Assembly: GCF_028863665.1 (NCBI RefSeq)
Contig: NZ_JARBFX010000009.1
Span: forward strand, 1-64,000
From: Aquabacter sediminis
GTDB taxonomy: Bacteria > Pseudomonadota > Alphaproteobacteria > Rhizobiales > Xanthobacteraceae
Reading direction: 5' to 3'
Length of the DNA: 64,000 bases
Part shown: one piece after another, positions 44,361-53,466 of the stretch
Layout: each line of letters begins with the position of its first letter
Position numbering within the stretch: the stretch's first letter is position 1
Notes under the pieces: generated by a model
Told to the model about the DNA's origin: nothing
Seen by the model: the letters and a program-made list of their open reading frames with translations, nothing else
Database searches by the model: none
Translations under genes and position numbers: made by a program

Positions 44361-44380
44361 AAATTTCGCCTGACGAAAAA
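44361..44380 (+). promoter_or_regulatory. Putative IclR operator, site 2
   Basis: AAATTTCGCCTGACGAAAAA, with dyad TTTCG-CCTGA-CGAAA, is the inverted counterpart of site 1. It ends 16 bases before the iclR start, which suggests autoregulation. Confidence 0.6.
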
Positions 44381-44396
44381 TAGGGACCGGCGAGGC

Positions 44397-45212
44397 ATGA
44401 GTGGGGACGGGGCAAGAGAGGGGCCGGGCGACGGCAAGGAGTTCGTCGAGGCGCTGGCGCGTGGCCTAGCCGTGCTGGAGAGCTTCGATGACCTCCACCC
44501 GGAAATGTCCCTGACCGACGTGGCGCGCCGCACCGGCCTTCGCCCCGCAACCGCGCGGCGCAGCCTCCATACGCTCGCGGCGCTCGGCTATGTGCGGGAG
44601 ATCAACAAGCGCTATGTGCTGGCCGCCCGCGTGCTCACGTTGGGTGCCGCCTATCAGCGGGCTTCCCATGTGGACGAGGCGCTGATGCCCGAATTGCGGC
44701 GCCTGGTGAACATGTTCGGCGATGCCTCCTCGGTGAGCGTGCTCGACGGGCCGGACATCCTCTATGTGGCCCATTGCTCCGAGCAGCGCGCGTCCCGGCC
44801 CATGGCCCGGGTCGGCGTCACCTATCCCGGCTATGCCACCTCCATGGGTCGCGTCCTGCTCTCGCGCATGCCGCAGGAGGCCATCGACATGTACCTGGCT
44901 CAGTTGCGCCCGGTGAAGCTGACCGAGCATACGGAGACCGATCCCGCCCGCCTGCGCCAGATCCTGGCGGAGGCGCGCCAGCAGGGCTATGCGGTGGCGG
45001 TGGACCAGCTGGATTATGGCGTGACGTCGCTCGCCGTGCCGGTTCGGGATGCGTCTGGGCGGGTGGTGGCCGCCATCAACAGCTCAGGCTATTCCGGCAA
45101 GCTCACCGCCGAGCGCCTGGTGGCGGAGCGGCTGGCGGAATTGCAGGTCTCCGCCGCACGCCTCACCCAGACCTTCAGCCGCTTCCCGGCCCTGCTCCAT
45201 TCCCTGGTCTGA
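44397..45212 (+). CDS. IclR-family regulator (PcaR/PobR-like)
   Basis: The 271-residue product has the N-terminal winged helix (FVEALARGLAVLESFDDLHP, SLTDVARRTGLRPATARRSL, HTLAALGYV) and the C-terminal ligand-binding domain (SSVSVLDGPDILYVAHC, ARVGVTYPGYATSMGRVLLS, GYAVAVDQLDYGVTSLAVPV). Its closest resemblance is to the Pca regulon branch, whose members sense aromatic-acid catabolites. It is divergent from the dioxygenase cluster, with paired palindromes between, and so is the probable regulator of that cluster. Confidence 0.92.
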   Translation: MSGDGAREGPGDGKEFVEALARGLAVLESFDDLHPEMSLTDVARRTGLRPATARRSLHTLAALGYVREINKRYVLAARVLTLGAAYQRASHVDEALMPELRRLVNMFGDASSVSVLDGPDILYVAHCSEQRASRPMARVGVTYPGYATSMGRVLLSRMPQEAIDMYLAQLRPVKLTEHTETDPARLRQILAEARQQGYAVAVDQLDYGVTSLAVPVRDASGRVVAAINSSGYSGKLTAERLVAERLAELQVSAARLTQTFSRFPALLHSLV

Positions 45213-45377
45213 CGGGACCCATCTTCGCCCCTGAGCCCGCCTTGCGGGTGAGCCTGTCTAGCCTTCCGGTGAGACAGGTGCGCACCATGACGGTCGCGGG
45301 GGAGGCCCGACCGCGCGGTGACCCTCTCGGTGCCGGCCTTTTCTCGGCCTCGCCTGAAGCTGGACGGGTGCTCGGCC

Positions 45378-46079
45378 TCAGCCGTCCTTGAGCCGGTAGC
45401 CGACGCCCGGCTCTGTGACGATGAAGCGCGGGTTCGCGGCTTCGTCGCCCAGCTTGTCTCGGATATGGCCGATGGCGATGCGCAGATAGTGCGTGTCGTC
45501 CGCATGGGCCGGGCCCCAGACGGTGGCGAGGATCTGGCGGTGCGCCACCAGCCGCCCGGGATGGCGCACCAGAAGCGCGAGGACGTCGAACTCCTTGCGC
45601 GTGAGCTTCACCTCGCGCGCATCCACCCGCACCGTGCGATTGGCGAGGTCGACGGTGAGGGCCCCGAGCACCCGTTGGGCGGGCTCCGCCGCGCGGTCGA
45701 GGCGCGCGCGCAGCAGCGCCCTGAGGCGCGCGAGCAGTTCTCCGACGGCGAACGGCTTGGTCACATAGTCGTCGGCGCCGGCATCGAGGGCGGCGATCTT
45801 CTCCGTCTCCTGGTCGCGCACCGACAGGACCAGGATGGGCACGCGCGACCAGTCCCGGATGGCGGCGATGACGGCCTTGCCGTCCATGTCCGGCAGGCCA
45901 AGGTCCAGCACCACGCAGTCGGGCGCCGAGGTGGCTGCAAGCTCGATGCCCTGCCGCCCCCGCTCAGCCTCGGTCACGTCATAGCCGCCACTGCCGAGGG
46001 CGATGCGCAGGAAGCGGCGGATCGGCGCGTCGTCCTCCACGATCAGGATGCGGGCGCGGGGCGGGTCTTGCTGCGTCAT
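45378..46079 (-). CDS. kdpE: Response regulator KdpE
   Basis: The 233-residue OmpR-type response regulator controls kdpFABC expression under potassium limitation or osmotic stress. The receiver domain has acidic pocket VEDD near residue 15, the phospho-acceptor Asp in VVLDLGLPDMDG and the Lys in DDYVTKPFAVGELLARLRAL; the winged-helix DNA-binding domain follows (VKLTRKEFDVLALLVRHPGR, YLRIAIGHIRDKLGD). It overlaps kdpD by four bases and ends the kdp cluster. Confidence 0.95.
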   Translation of the reverse strand: MTQQDPPRARILIVEDDAPIRRFLRIALGSGGYDVTEAERGRQGIELAATSAPDCVVLDLGLPDMDGKAVIAAIRDWSRVPILVLSVRDQETEKIAALDAGADDYVTKPFAVGELLARLRALLRARLDRAAEPAQRVLGALTVDLANRTVRVDAREVKLTRKEFDVLALLVRHPGRLVAHRQILATVWGPAHADDTHYLRIAIGHIRDKLGDEAANPRFIVTEPGVGYRLKDG

Positions 46080-48802
46080 GTTCCGTCGTCGATGGGCGCG
46101 GCGGCCAGCGGTAGGCGCAACACGATGGTCGCGCCCCGTCCGTTCGGCCCCGCCAGCGCGCTGGCCGTGCCGCCGTGAGCCTCCACCAAGCCGCGCACGA
46201 TGGCAAGGCCGAGGCCTGTGCCTGCCGGGCGCGCGTCCCCCTCGGTGACGCGGTGGAACAGGTCGAACACCTTCTCCCGCTCCCGGTCGGGTATGCCTGG
46301 CCCTTCGTCGGTGATGGAGACCAGGGCATCGGTGCCCACCACCCGCGCCGCCACGGTGATGGTGGTGCCGGACGGGGCATATTTGGCGGCATTCTCGAAC
46401 ACGTTGGTGAGCGCCTGGCCGATGAGGACGGGGTCGACGTTCAGCATGGGCAAATCGTGGGGGATCTCAACCGCCAGATGGTGGGCCGACAGCAGCCGGG
46501 CCAAGTCTGTGCGCACGCGCCCCACGATCTCGGCCAGTTCCACCGGCGCCCGTCGGGGACTGAGTGCGCCGTGGCCCAGGCGCGTCATGTCCAGGAGGTT
46601 CTGCACATAACGGTCGAGCCGCCGGGCTTCGTCGAGGGCGGTGCCGATGAGTTCGCGCCGGTCATCCGCGGTGAGGGCGGTGCTGTTCTCGGCGAGGGTG
46701 GAGACGGTGCCGATGACGGTGGCCAGCGGCGTGCGCAAATCGTGGCTCACGGAGTTCAGCAGCGCGCCCCGCAGCCGCTCGCTTTCATTGGAGACCCGTG
46801 CATCCGCCAGTTCGCCTGCGAGCCGCACCCGTTCCACCGCCACGGCCACCTGGTCCTCCACGGCCAGCAACAGGCGGCGGGTTTCCGGATCGAGGCTGCG
46901 GGTGCGGTCCTTGAACCGCACGCCGATGACGCCCAGCGTCCTCTCGCCCGTCGCAAGCGGCACGAACAGCCATTCGCTCATGGGCAAGGTGGCCGTGCCG
47001 GAGCCGGCGGGCGCATTGTGCTCGAACGCCCATCGGGCGGCCGCCTCGCAGCGGGCATCCAGGTCCTCGATGGAGGGATGGCCCTGCACCTGCTCCAGCC
47101 CCCCCGCCGGGCCGGGCATGAGGATCAGGGACTGGCAGTCGAGGGTGGCCGCGATATGAAACGCGCCGGCCCATAGCACGTCGTCGAGATTGCTCGCGGA
47201 GGCGATCTTGCGGGCGAAGTCGTAGAGCGTCTCGGTGCGGCGCTGCGCCGCCCGCATGCTCTCCACCTGGGCCTTCAGGCGCCCGGCCAGCGTGCCGGTG
47301 AAGATCGCGCCCACCAGGAAGACGAGGATGGAGACCACGTCCTCCGGATTGCTGACGGCGAGGGTGTAGTAGGGCTCCGTATAGAGGAAGTTGTAGGCCA
47401 TCGAGCCCAGGACCGTCGCCACCAGCGAGGCACCGAGCCCATAGGTCGCGCCGACCACGAGCACGGCGGTGAGGTAGATGGCGGAAATGGCGCCTCCGGG
47501 GATGGCGTCCCAGACCCCGATGGGCCACGCCACGAGGCTTGCCAGCGCGATGGCGCCGAGCGCAGCCACATAGCCCCGCCAGTCGGGACGGACCACCTTC
47601 CATTGCAGCCCCGCGCGCCGGCTGGCGGCGTCCAGGGCCGTGACGATGGTCACCTCGAAATCGGTGGCAGCGTCCAGGAGCCGGTCCGCCACCGGCTCGC
47701 GGAGCAAGCCCGCCACCTTGCGCCACCAGGCGCCATGCCCGCGGGGGCGGCCGACGACCAGGCGGGAGACATTGCGGCTGCGGGCGAAGCGCAGAAGCTC
47801 GGCAACTGCGTCGGATTCCGCGTGCAGGGTCACCGTTTCCGCCCCCAGCGTCTCGGCGAGGCGCAGGGCATCCAAAGTGGCGGCGCGGGCTTCCGCCGGC
47901 AGGGTTTCGTGGCGCGGAGTGAGGACGGTGGCGACGATCCATGGAATGCGCGCCCGGTCCGCCATGCGCCGCCCCGCCCGCACCAGGGTCTTGGCCACCG
48001 GCGCCTCGTTGACGCACACGAGCAGGCGTTCCTCGGTGGGCCATGGGCCCTTGACGGCATTGGCCCGCATGTAAGCGAGCATCTCCGCGTCGACCCGGCT
48101 CGCGGCGGTGCGCAGCGCCAGCTCGCGCAAGGCAGTGAGGTTGCCCTTGGAGAAGAAATTCTCCAGCGCGCGCCCCACCTGCTGGGGCACATAGACCTTG
48201 CCGTCCTTGAGGCGCTTGATCAGCTCTTCCGGCGGCAGGTCGATGAGCTCGATGTCGTCGGCCCGCTGGAGCACATGGTCCGGCACGGTCTCGGCGACCC
48301 GCACGCCGGTGATGCGCGAGACGATGTCGTTGAGGCTCTCAATGTGCTGGATGTTGAGCGTGGTGGTCACGTCGATACCGGCCTCCAGCACCTCCAGCAC
48401 GTCCTGCCAGCGCTTGGGATGGCGCGAGCCGGGTGCGTTGGTGTGGGCGAGCTCGTCGATGAGGGCAAGGCCCGGGTGCCGCGCCAGCAGCGCGTCGAGA
48501 TCCAGCTCGCTCAGGCTCTGGCCGCGATAGGCAACGGCGCGGCGCGGCAATTGCTCGAGCGTGCGCAGGAGCGCGGCCGTTTCGGCGCGGCCATGGGTCT
48601 CCACCAGGGCCACCACCACGTCGACGCCGGCCAGCTGGCGCGCCCGGGCCTGCTCGAGCATGGCGAAGGTCTTGCCGACGCCGGGGGAGGCGCCCAGGAA
48701 GATCTTCAGGTGTCCGGGGCCGCCCCGGCCGCGCGCCTCCGTGCGGGCCTCCTCCAGGAAGGCTTCGGGCGCGGGGCGCTCCTCGGAAGGGGTCTGCATC
48801 AC
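46076..48802 (-). CDS. kdpD: Sensor histidine kinase KdpD
   Basis: The 908-residue sensor has the full KdpD order. The N-terminal KdpD/UspA-like cytoplasmic region has Walker-type GASPGVGKTFAMLEQARARQ and LIDELAHTNAPGSRHPKRWQ, followed by the Usp domain. Four membrane helices lie near residues 405-500 (VGATYGLGASLVATVLGSMA), then a GAF domain. The kinase core has SVSHDLRTPLATVIGTVSTL with the phosphorylated His and an ATPase domain (NVFENAAKYAPSGTT, DEGPGIPDRE, GTGLGLAIVRGLVEAHGG). It overlaps kdpC and kdpE by four bases each, so transporter and sensor are one transcription unit. Confidence 0.96.
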   Translation of the reverse strand: MMQTPSEERPAPEAFLEEARTEARGRGGPGHLKIFLGASPGVGKTFAMLEQARARQLAGVDVVVALVETHGRAETAALLRTLEQLPRRAVAYRGQSLSELDLDALLARHPGLALIDELAHTNAPGSRHPKRWQDVLEVLEAGIDVTTTLNIQHIESLNDIVSRITGVRVAETVPDHVLQRADDIELIDLPPEELIKRLKDGKVYVPQQVGRALENFFSKGNLTALRELALRTAASRVDAEMLAYMRANAVKGPWPTEERLLVCVNEAPVAKTLVRAGRRMADRARIPWIVATVLTPRHETLPAEARAATLDALRLAETLGAETVTLHAESDAVAELLRFARSRNVSRLVVGRPRGHGAWWRKVAGLLREPVADRLLDAATDFEVTIVTALDAASRRAGLQWKVVRPDWRGYVAALGAIALASLVAWPIGVWDAIPGGAISAIYLTAVLVVGATYGLGASLVATVLGSMAYNFLYTEPYYTLAVSNPEDVVSILVFLVGAIFTGTLAGRLKAQVESMRAAQRRTETLYDFARKIASASNLDDVLWAGAFHIAATLDCQSLILMPGPAGGLEQVQGHPSIEDLDARCEAAARWAFEHNAPAGSGTATLPMSEWLFVPLATGERTLGVIGVRFKDRTRSLDPETRRLLLAVEDQVAVAVERVRLAGELADARVSNESERLRGALLNSVSHDLRTPLATVIGTVSTLAENSTALTADDRRELIGTALDEARRLDRYVQNLLDMTRLGHGALSPRRAPVELAEIVGRVRTDLARLLSAHHLAVEIPHDLPMLNVDPVLIGQALTNVFENAAKYAPSGTTITVAARVVGTDALVSITDEGPGIPDREREKVFDLFHRVTEGDARPAGTGLGLAIVRGLVEAHGGTASALAGPNGRGATIVLRLPLAAAPIDDGT

Positions 48803-49407
48803 ATTGCGCCTGCCGGTTCCCTTTTCATGCCGTCGAGCGCCAGGTTGAGCGCCAGGACGTTGACGCGCGGCTCGCCCAGGAGGCCGAACGCGCGCCCCAT
48901 GGTATTGCGCTTCACCAGCACGCGCACCTCGTCCTCGCTCAGCCCGCGGGCCTTGGCGATCCGGCCCACCTGCAGGGCCGCCGCGGCCGGCGAGATGTCG
49001 GGGTCAAGCCCCGAGGCCGAGCTGGTGACGAGATCAGCCGGAACCGGCCCGCCACCCAGCGCCGCCACCCGCGCCTTCACCGCCTCCGCCAGGGCGGCGG
49101 AGGAGGGGGCGAGGTTCGAGCCGGTGGAGCTCGCGCCATTATAGGGGGCGTCCACGCTCTTGGCGGGATCCTGCGGGTCGGGGGCGGTGGTGGCGGAGGG
49201 CCGGCCATGGAAATAGCGCTCGGAGGTGAAGGACTGGCCCACCAGGGCCGAGCCCACCACGCGGCCGCCGACGCTCACCTGCGAGCCATTGGCCGCCGCC
49301 GGAAAGGCGACCTGGGCGATGCCGGTGACGGCGAGCGGATAGGCGATGCCCGTGAGCGCGGTGAATGCGGCAAGGAGCACCAGGGCGGGGCGAAGAGGGG
49401 AAGTCAT
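48799..49407 (-). CDS. kdpC: Potassium-transporting ATPase subunit KdpC
   Basis: The 202-residue subunit has one N-terminal membrane helix (LVLLAAFTALTGIAYPLAVT) and a periplasmic domain with the family features GSALVGQSFTSERYFHGRPS, YNGASSTGSNLAPSS and VPADLVTSSASGLDPDISPA. KdpC stabilises the KdpA-KdpB complex and raises its affinity for the ATP-driven cycle. It starts 12 bases after kdpB and overlaps kdpD. Confidence 0.96.
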   Translation of the reverse strand: MTSPLRPALVLLAAFTALTGIAYPLAVTGIAQVAFPAAANGSQVSVGGRVVGSALVGQSFTSERYFHGRPSATTAPDPQDPAKSVDAPYNGASSTGSNLAPSSAALAEAVKARVAALGGGPVPADLVTSSASGLDPDISPAAAALQVGRIAKARGLSEDEVRVLVKRNTMGRAFGLLGEPRVNVLALNLALDGMKREPAGAM

Positions 49408-49418
49408 GGCGTGTCCTT

Positions 49419-51461
49419 TCAGGCCAGGTGCAGCAGATCGACCAGGAGGTCGATGGCCTTGATGCCGATGAACGGCACCACAAGCCCGCCGAGCCCGTAG
49501 ATCAGCAGGTTGCGTCCGAGCAAAGTGGCGGCGGGGGCCGGGGTATAGGCCACGCCCTTGAGCGCGATGGGAATGAGCGCCACGATGACAAGCGCATTGA
49601 AGATGACGGCGGAGAGGATGGCCGATTGCGGGCTGCCCAGCCCCATCACGTCGAGAATGCCGAGGCCCGGATAGGCCGCAACGAACAGGGCCGGCAGAAT
49701 GGCGAAGTACTTGGCCACGTCGTTGGCCACCGAGAAGGTGGTGAGGGCCCCGCGCGAGATGAGCAATTGCTTCCCCACGAGGACGATCTCGATGAGCTTG
49801 GTGGGGTCGCTGTCGAGGTCGATGAGATTGCCCGCCTCCTTGGCGGCGGGCGTGCCGGTGTTCATGGCGACCCCCACGTCCGCCTGGGCGAGGGCGGGGG
49901 CATCGTTGGAGCCGTCACCGCACATGGCCACCAGGCGGCCGGAGGCCTGCTCGCGGCGGATCAGCTCCAGCTTCTTCTCCGGAGTGGCCTCGGCGAGGAA
50001 GTCATCCACGCCTGCCTCGGCGGCAATGGCCGCGGCCGTGAGCGGATTGTCGCCGGTGATCATCACCGTGCGGATGCCCATGCGGCGCAGCTCGGCGAAG
50101 CGCTCGCGGATGGCGGGCTTCACCACGTCCTTCAGGTGGATGACGCCGAGCACGCGGCGGTCCTGCGCCACCACAAGAGGGGTGCCGCCGGAGGCGCCGA
50201 TGCGCTTGACGATCTGGTCCACGGCCGGGCTCAGCGGGGCGCCGGAGAGGACCGCCATGGCATCGGACGCGCCCTTGCGCAGGGAGGCGCCGCCGGGCAG
50301 GTCCACGCCGGACATGCGGGTGTGTGCGCTGAACGGCACGAAGGCGGCTCCCGCGCCCAGCTCCGATGCGATGGTGAACTTGCGCCGGGCCAGTTCCACG
50401 ATGGACTTTCCTTCCGGCGTGTCATCCGCCAGCGAAGCCAGGGCTGCGGCCTGCGCCAGTTCCTCCTCGCTGACTCCCGGCGCCGGCTCGAAGGCATCCG
50501 CCATGCGGTTGCCGAAGGTGATGGTGCCGGTCTTGTCCAGCAGCAGCACGTCGATGTCGCCCGCCGCTTCCACCGCGCGGCCGGATTTGGCCACCACATT
50601 GGCCTTCACCAGGCGGTCCATGCCGGCGATGCCGATGGCCGAGAGCAGGCCGCCGATGGTGGTGGGGATGAGCGTGACGAACAGGGCCGCCAGGTAGATG
50701 ACCGGGATGGTGGTGCCCGACCAGGAGGCGAAGACGGGCAGCGTCACCACCACCAGAAGGAAGACCAGGGTGAGGGCCGCCAACAGGATGTCGAGGGCAA
50801 TCTCGTTGGGCGTCTTCTGGCGCTTGGCGCCTTCCACCAGCGCGATCATGCGATCGAGGAAGGTCTCGCCGGGCTTGGCGGTGACGCGCACCACCAGCCA
50901 GTCGGAGGCAAGCCGTGTGCCGCCGGTGACGGAGGAGCGGTCGCCGCCGGATTCACGGATCACGGGCGCGCTCTCGCCGGTGATCGCGCTTTCATCCACG
51001 GAGGCGGCGCCCTCCACCACCTCGCCGTCGGTGGGGATGATGTCGCCGGCCTCCACGAGGATGAAGGCGCCCACCTCCACGCGCTCGATGTCACGGGCGC
51101 GGACTGTGGTGCGGTCCGCCGGGTTGTCCAGGACCTTGGCCTGCGCGGAGGACTTGGTGGCGCGGAAGGCATCCGCCCGCGCCTTGCCGCGCCCCTCGGC
51201 GACGGCCTCTGCGAAATTGGCGAACAGCACCGTGAACCACAGCCAGAGCGCGATCTCGGCCCCGATGAGGCCGTTCGGCCCACCCACCAGGATCTCGCGA
51301 CCCGCCAGAAAGGTGGAGACGAGGCTCACAAGGGCGGTGGAGAAGATGACGGGATTCCGCGCCAGGCTGCGCGGGTCGAGCTTGCGGAACGCCTGACCCA
51401 CGGCAGGGCCGAGGATTTCGGGCGCGAACAGGCCCGCTTCGAGAGAGGAATGCTTGCTCAT
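49419..51461 (-). CDS. kdpB: Potassium-transporting ATPase ATP-binding subunit KdpB
   Basis: The 680-residue P-type ATPase subunit hydrolyses ATP to drive potassium uptake. Seen are the actuator loop [19 protein letters not shown], the phosphorylation site [14 protein letters not shown], the regulatory Ser region [20 protein letters not shown] and the hinge [20 protein letters not shown], plus membrane segments at both ends. All catalytic motifs are intact. It lies 9 bases after kdpA. Confidence 0.97.
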   Translation of the reverse strand: MSKHSSLEAGLFAPEILGPAVGQAFRKLDPRSLARNPVIFSTALVSLVSTFLAGREILVGGPNGLIGAEIALWLWFTVLFANFAEAVAEGRGKARADAFRATKSSAQAKVLDNPADRTTVRARDIERVEVGAFILVEAGDIIPTDGEVVEGAASVDESAITGESAPVIRESGGDRSSVTGGTRLASDWLVVRVTAKPGETFLDRMIALVEGAKRQKTPNEIALDILLAALTLVFLLVVVTLPVFASWSGTTIPVIYLAALFVTLIPTTIGGLLSAIGIAGMDRLVKANVVAKSGRAVEAAGDIDVLLLDKTGTITFGNRMADAFEPAPGVSEEELAQAAALASLADDTPEGKSIVELARRKFTIASELGAGAAFVPFSAHTRMSGVDLPGGASLRKGASDAMAVLSGAPLSPAVDQIVKRIGASGGTPLVVAQDRRVLGVIHLKDVVKPAIRERFAELRRMGIRTVMITGDNPLTAAAIAAEAGVDDFLAEATPEKKLELIRREQASGRLVAMCGDGSNDAPALAQADVGVAMNTGTPAAKEAGNLIDLDSDPTKLIEIVLVGKQLLISRGALTTFSVANDVAKYFAILPALFVAAYPGLGILDVMGLGSPQSAILSAVIFNALVIVALIPIALKGVAYTPAPAATLLGRNLLIYGLGGLVVPFIGIKAIDLLVDLLHLA

Positions 51462-51470
51462 CAGGAGGCC

Positions 51471-53162
51471 TCAGAAGGTCCGGCCGGAAAGAAGGGAGAC
51501 GTGCTCGGCGATGGGGCCGAGGGCGAGGACGGGCAGGAAGGTGAGCGCGCCGACGATGAGGATCGTGGCGACCAGCAAGGCCACGAACAGCGCTCCATGG
51601 GTGGGGAAGGTGCCCGCGGTCGGCGGCGCTGTCTTCTTGGCCGCCAGGCTTCCGGCGATGGCCAGGATGGGGATGATGTAGCCGAACCGCCCCAGCATCA
51701 TGGCGATGCCCAGGAACGTGTTGTGCCACGCGGTGTTTGCGGAGAAGCCGGCAAAGGCCGAGCCATTGTTGCCGCTGGCGGAGGAATAGGCATAGAGCAG
51801 CTCGGAAAGCCCGTGGGGCCCGGCATCCTGGACCGAGGTCTGGGCCGTACCGGCGGCGATGGCGAGGGCCGCGAGCACGAGGGTGCCCACCGGCATCACC
51901 AGAAGGGTCAGCGCGGCCAGCTTCACCTCCCGCGCCTCGATCTTCTTGCCCAGATATTCCGGTGTGCGGCCCACCATGAGGCCCGCCAGGAACACGGCCA
52001 GGATGACGAACAGCAGCATGCCGGTCAGCCCCACGCCCACCCCGCCGAACACCACTTCGCCCAGCTGGATGTTGAGCATGGCGATCAGGCCGCCAAGCGG
52101 CGTGAAGCTGTCATGCATGGCATTGACCGAGCCATTCGACGCCGCCGTGGTGGCCGTCGCCCACAAGGTGGAGCCGAGGATGCCGAAGCGCACCTCCTTG
52201 CCCTCCATGTTGCCGGAGGCCGCATCCACCAGCCCCGCCTGGAGCGGGTTGCCCGCCTGCTCGGCGGCATAGAGGGCGGCGAAGCCGACGACGAACAGCA
52301 GCGCCATGGCGGCGAACAGCGCGCGCCCCTGCCGCCGGTCGCCCACCATGCGGCCATAGGTGAAGCAGAAGGCGGCAGGGAGCGCGAGGATGGCGAGCGT
52401 GGAGACGAAATTGGTGAAAGCGGTGGGGTTCTCGAACGGATGGGCGGAATTCACGTTGAAGAAGCCGCCGCCATTGGTGCCCAATTGCTTGATGGCCACC
52501 TGGCTCGCCACGGGGCCGAGCGACAGGGTCTGGCGGGCGCCTTCCAGCGTCGTGGCATCGAAGGCGGCGGCCAGCGTCTGGGGCATGCCGGCGCAGGCGA
52601 AGACGAGTGCGAGGACAAGGGCGCCGGGCAGCAGGACATAAAGGGTGGCGCGGGTGAGGTCGACCCAGAAATTGCCCACCGTCTTGCCCTGCCGGGCGGC
52701 AAACCCCCGCGCGACGGCCGCCGCGACTGCCATGCCGGTGGCGGCGGAGACGAAGTTCTGGGTGGTGAGCCCCACCATCTGGCTGAAATTGGAGAGCGTC
52801 GTCTCGCCGCCATAGGACTGCCAGTTCGTGTTGGTCACGAAGGAAATGGCGGTGTTGAAGGCGAGCGGCGCCGACAGCCCATCAAAGCCCTGCGGGTTCA
52901 GCGGCAGATGGTCCTGGAAGATGAGGACGAGGAAGAGCAGCACGAAGCCCGCCGCATTGAAGGCCAGGAGGGCGAGCGCATAGGAGGTCCAGCGCTGGTC
53001 CTTCTGCGCCGCCGGCCCGGCGGCCTTGAGCAGCGCCAGTTCCAGGGGCGCGAGGAAGCGCACATTGCCGGCGAAGGTCGCCGCCATATAGGCGCCGAGC
53101 AGAAGCGCCAGGGCGAGCAGGAGCCCAAGGAAAAGGGCGAACTGGAGGAAATCGGTGGTCAT
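51471..53162 (-). CDS. kdpA: Potassium-transporting ATPase potassium-binding subunit KdpA
   Basis: The 563-residue channel-like subunit binds potassium from the periplasm. Selectivity-filter repeats are visible in [40 protein letters not shown] and [20 protein letters not shown]. About ten membrane helices span the protein. Length is normal. It follows kdpF by 9 bases. Confidence 0.97.
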   Translation of the reverse strand: MTTDFLQFALFLGLLLALALLLGAYMAATFAGNVRFLAPLELALLKAAGPAAQKDQRWTSYALALLAFNAAGFVLLFLVLIFQDHLPLNPQGFDGLSAPLAFNTAISFVTNTNWQSYGGETTLSNFSQMVGLTTQNFVSAATGMAVAAAVARGFAARQGKTVGNFWVDLTRATLYVLLPGALVLALVFACAGMPQTLAAAFDATTLEGARQTLSLGPVASQVAIKQLGTNGGGFFNVNSAHPFENPTAFTNFVSTLAILALPAAFCFTYGRMVGDRRQGRALFAAMALLFVVGFAALYAAEQAGNPLQAGLVDAASGNMEGKEVRFGILGSTLWATATTAASNGSVNAMHDSFTPLGGLIAMLNIQLGEVVFGGVGVGLTGMLLFVILAVFLAGLMVGRTPEYLGKKIEAREVKLAALTLLVMPVGTLVLAALAIAAGTAQTSVQDAGPHGLSELLYAYSSASGNNGSAFAGFSANTAWHNTFLGIAMMLGRFGYIIPILAIAGSLAAKKTAPPTAGTFPTHGALFVALLVATILIVGALTFLPVLALGPIAEHVSLLSGRTF

Positions 53163-53171
53163 GCCGCCCTC

Positions 53172-53261
53172 CTAGAAAATCTCGGGGCGCAGCAGCGCCA
53201 CCACGAGATAGGCGAAAAGGAAGGCGGCCGTGGCGAGGCCGAGGCCAAGATCGAGGGTCAT
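53172..53261 (-). CDS. kdpF: Potassium-transporting ATPase small subunit KdpF
   Basis: A 29-residue single-helix membrane peptide, with LGLATAAFLFAYLVVALLRP and the end EIF, is encoded just before kdpA. It has the hydrophobic core, the AYLVVALLRPE-type segment and the position expected for KdpF, which stabilises the complex. It is too short for standard gene calling. Confidence 0.9.
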   Translation of the reverse strand: MTLDLGLGLATAAFLFAYLVVALLRPEIF

Positions 53262-53272
53262 GGCACGTCCTC

Positions 53273-53359
53273 TCAGAGCCGGTCGGCGGCGAGGACGGCG
53301 AAGGAGGCGAGCGCGAACAGCGCAAGGCCCCCGGCAAGAAACACAAGGTCGGCGGTCAT
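53273..53359 (-). CDS. Small single-span membrane peptide upstream of kdpF
   Basis: A 28-residue ORF begins MTADLVFLAGGLALFALASF and ends AVLAADRL. It lies 11 bases before kdpF in the same direction. The sequence is one clear membrane helix with charged ends, resembling KdpF in size but not in sequence. GGAG in the 3' arm of a hairpin (53364-53390) precedes the ATG. I do not recognise a named family. It may be an extra accessory peptide of the Kdp complex or a leader peptide. Confidence 0.6.
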   Translation of the reverse strand: MTADLVFLAGGLALFALASFAVLAADRL

Positions 53360-53363
53360 GACG

Positions 53364-53390
53364 AGCTCCGGTTCAGACTGACCCGGAGCT
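53364..53390 (-). promoter_or_regulatory. Hairpin covering the ribosome-binding site of the kdp leader
   Basis: On the transcript strand AGCTCCGG pairs with CCGGAGCT around an 11-base loop, and the GGAG of the second arm lies just before the ATG at 53359. This could hide the ribosome-binding site. Confidence 0.45.
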
Positions 53391-53466
53391 ACGCCTCACG
53401 GACGTAAAGCCGATAGGTGGAATAGGCCGGCCCGCATAAAGCCCGCGTAACGTGCGACGCGAGGCG

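Noticed and set aside
49365-53381. Very long plus-strand open frame (1338 codons) opposite kdpC-kdpB-kdpA
   Set aside because: It is antisense to three unmistakable kdp genes. Its composition (Gly, Arg, Glu, His rich, no hydrophobic domain) is that of a shadow frame in GC-rich DNA.
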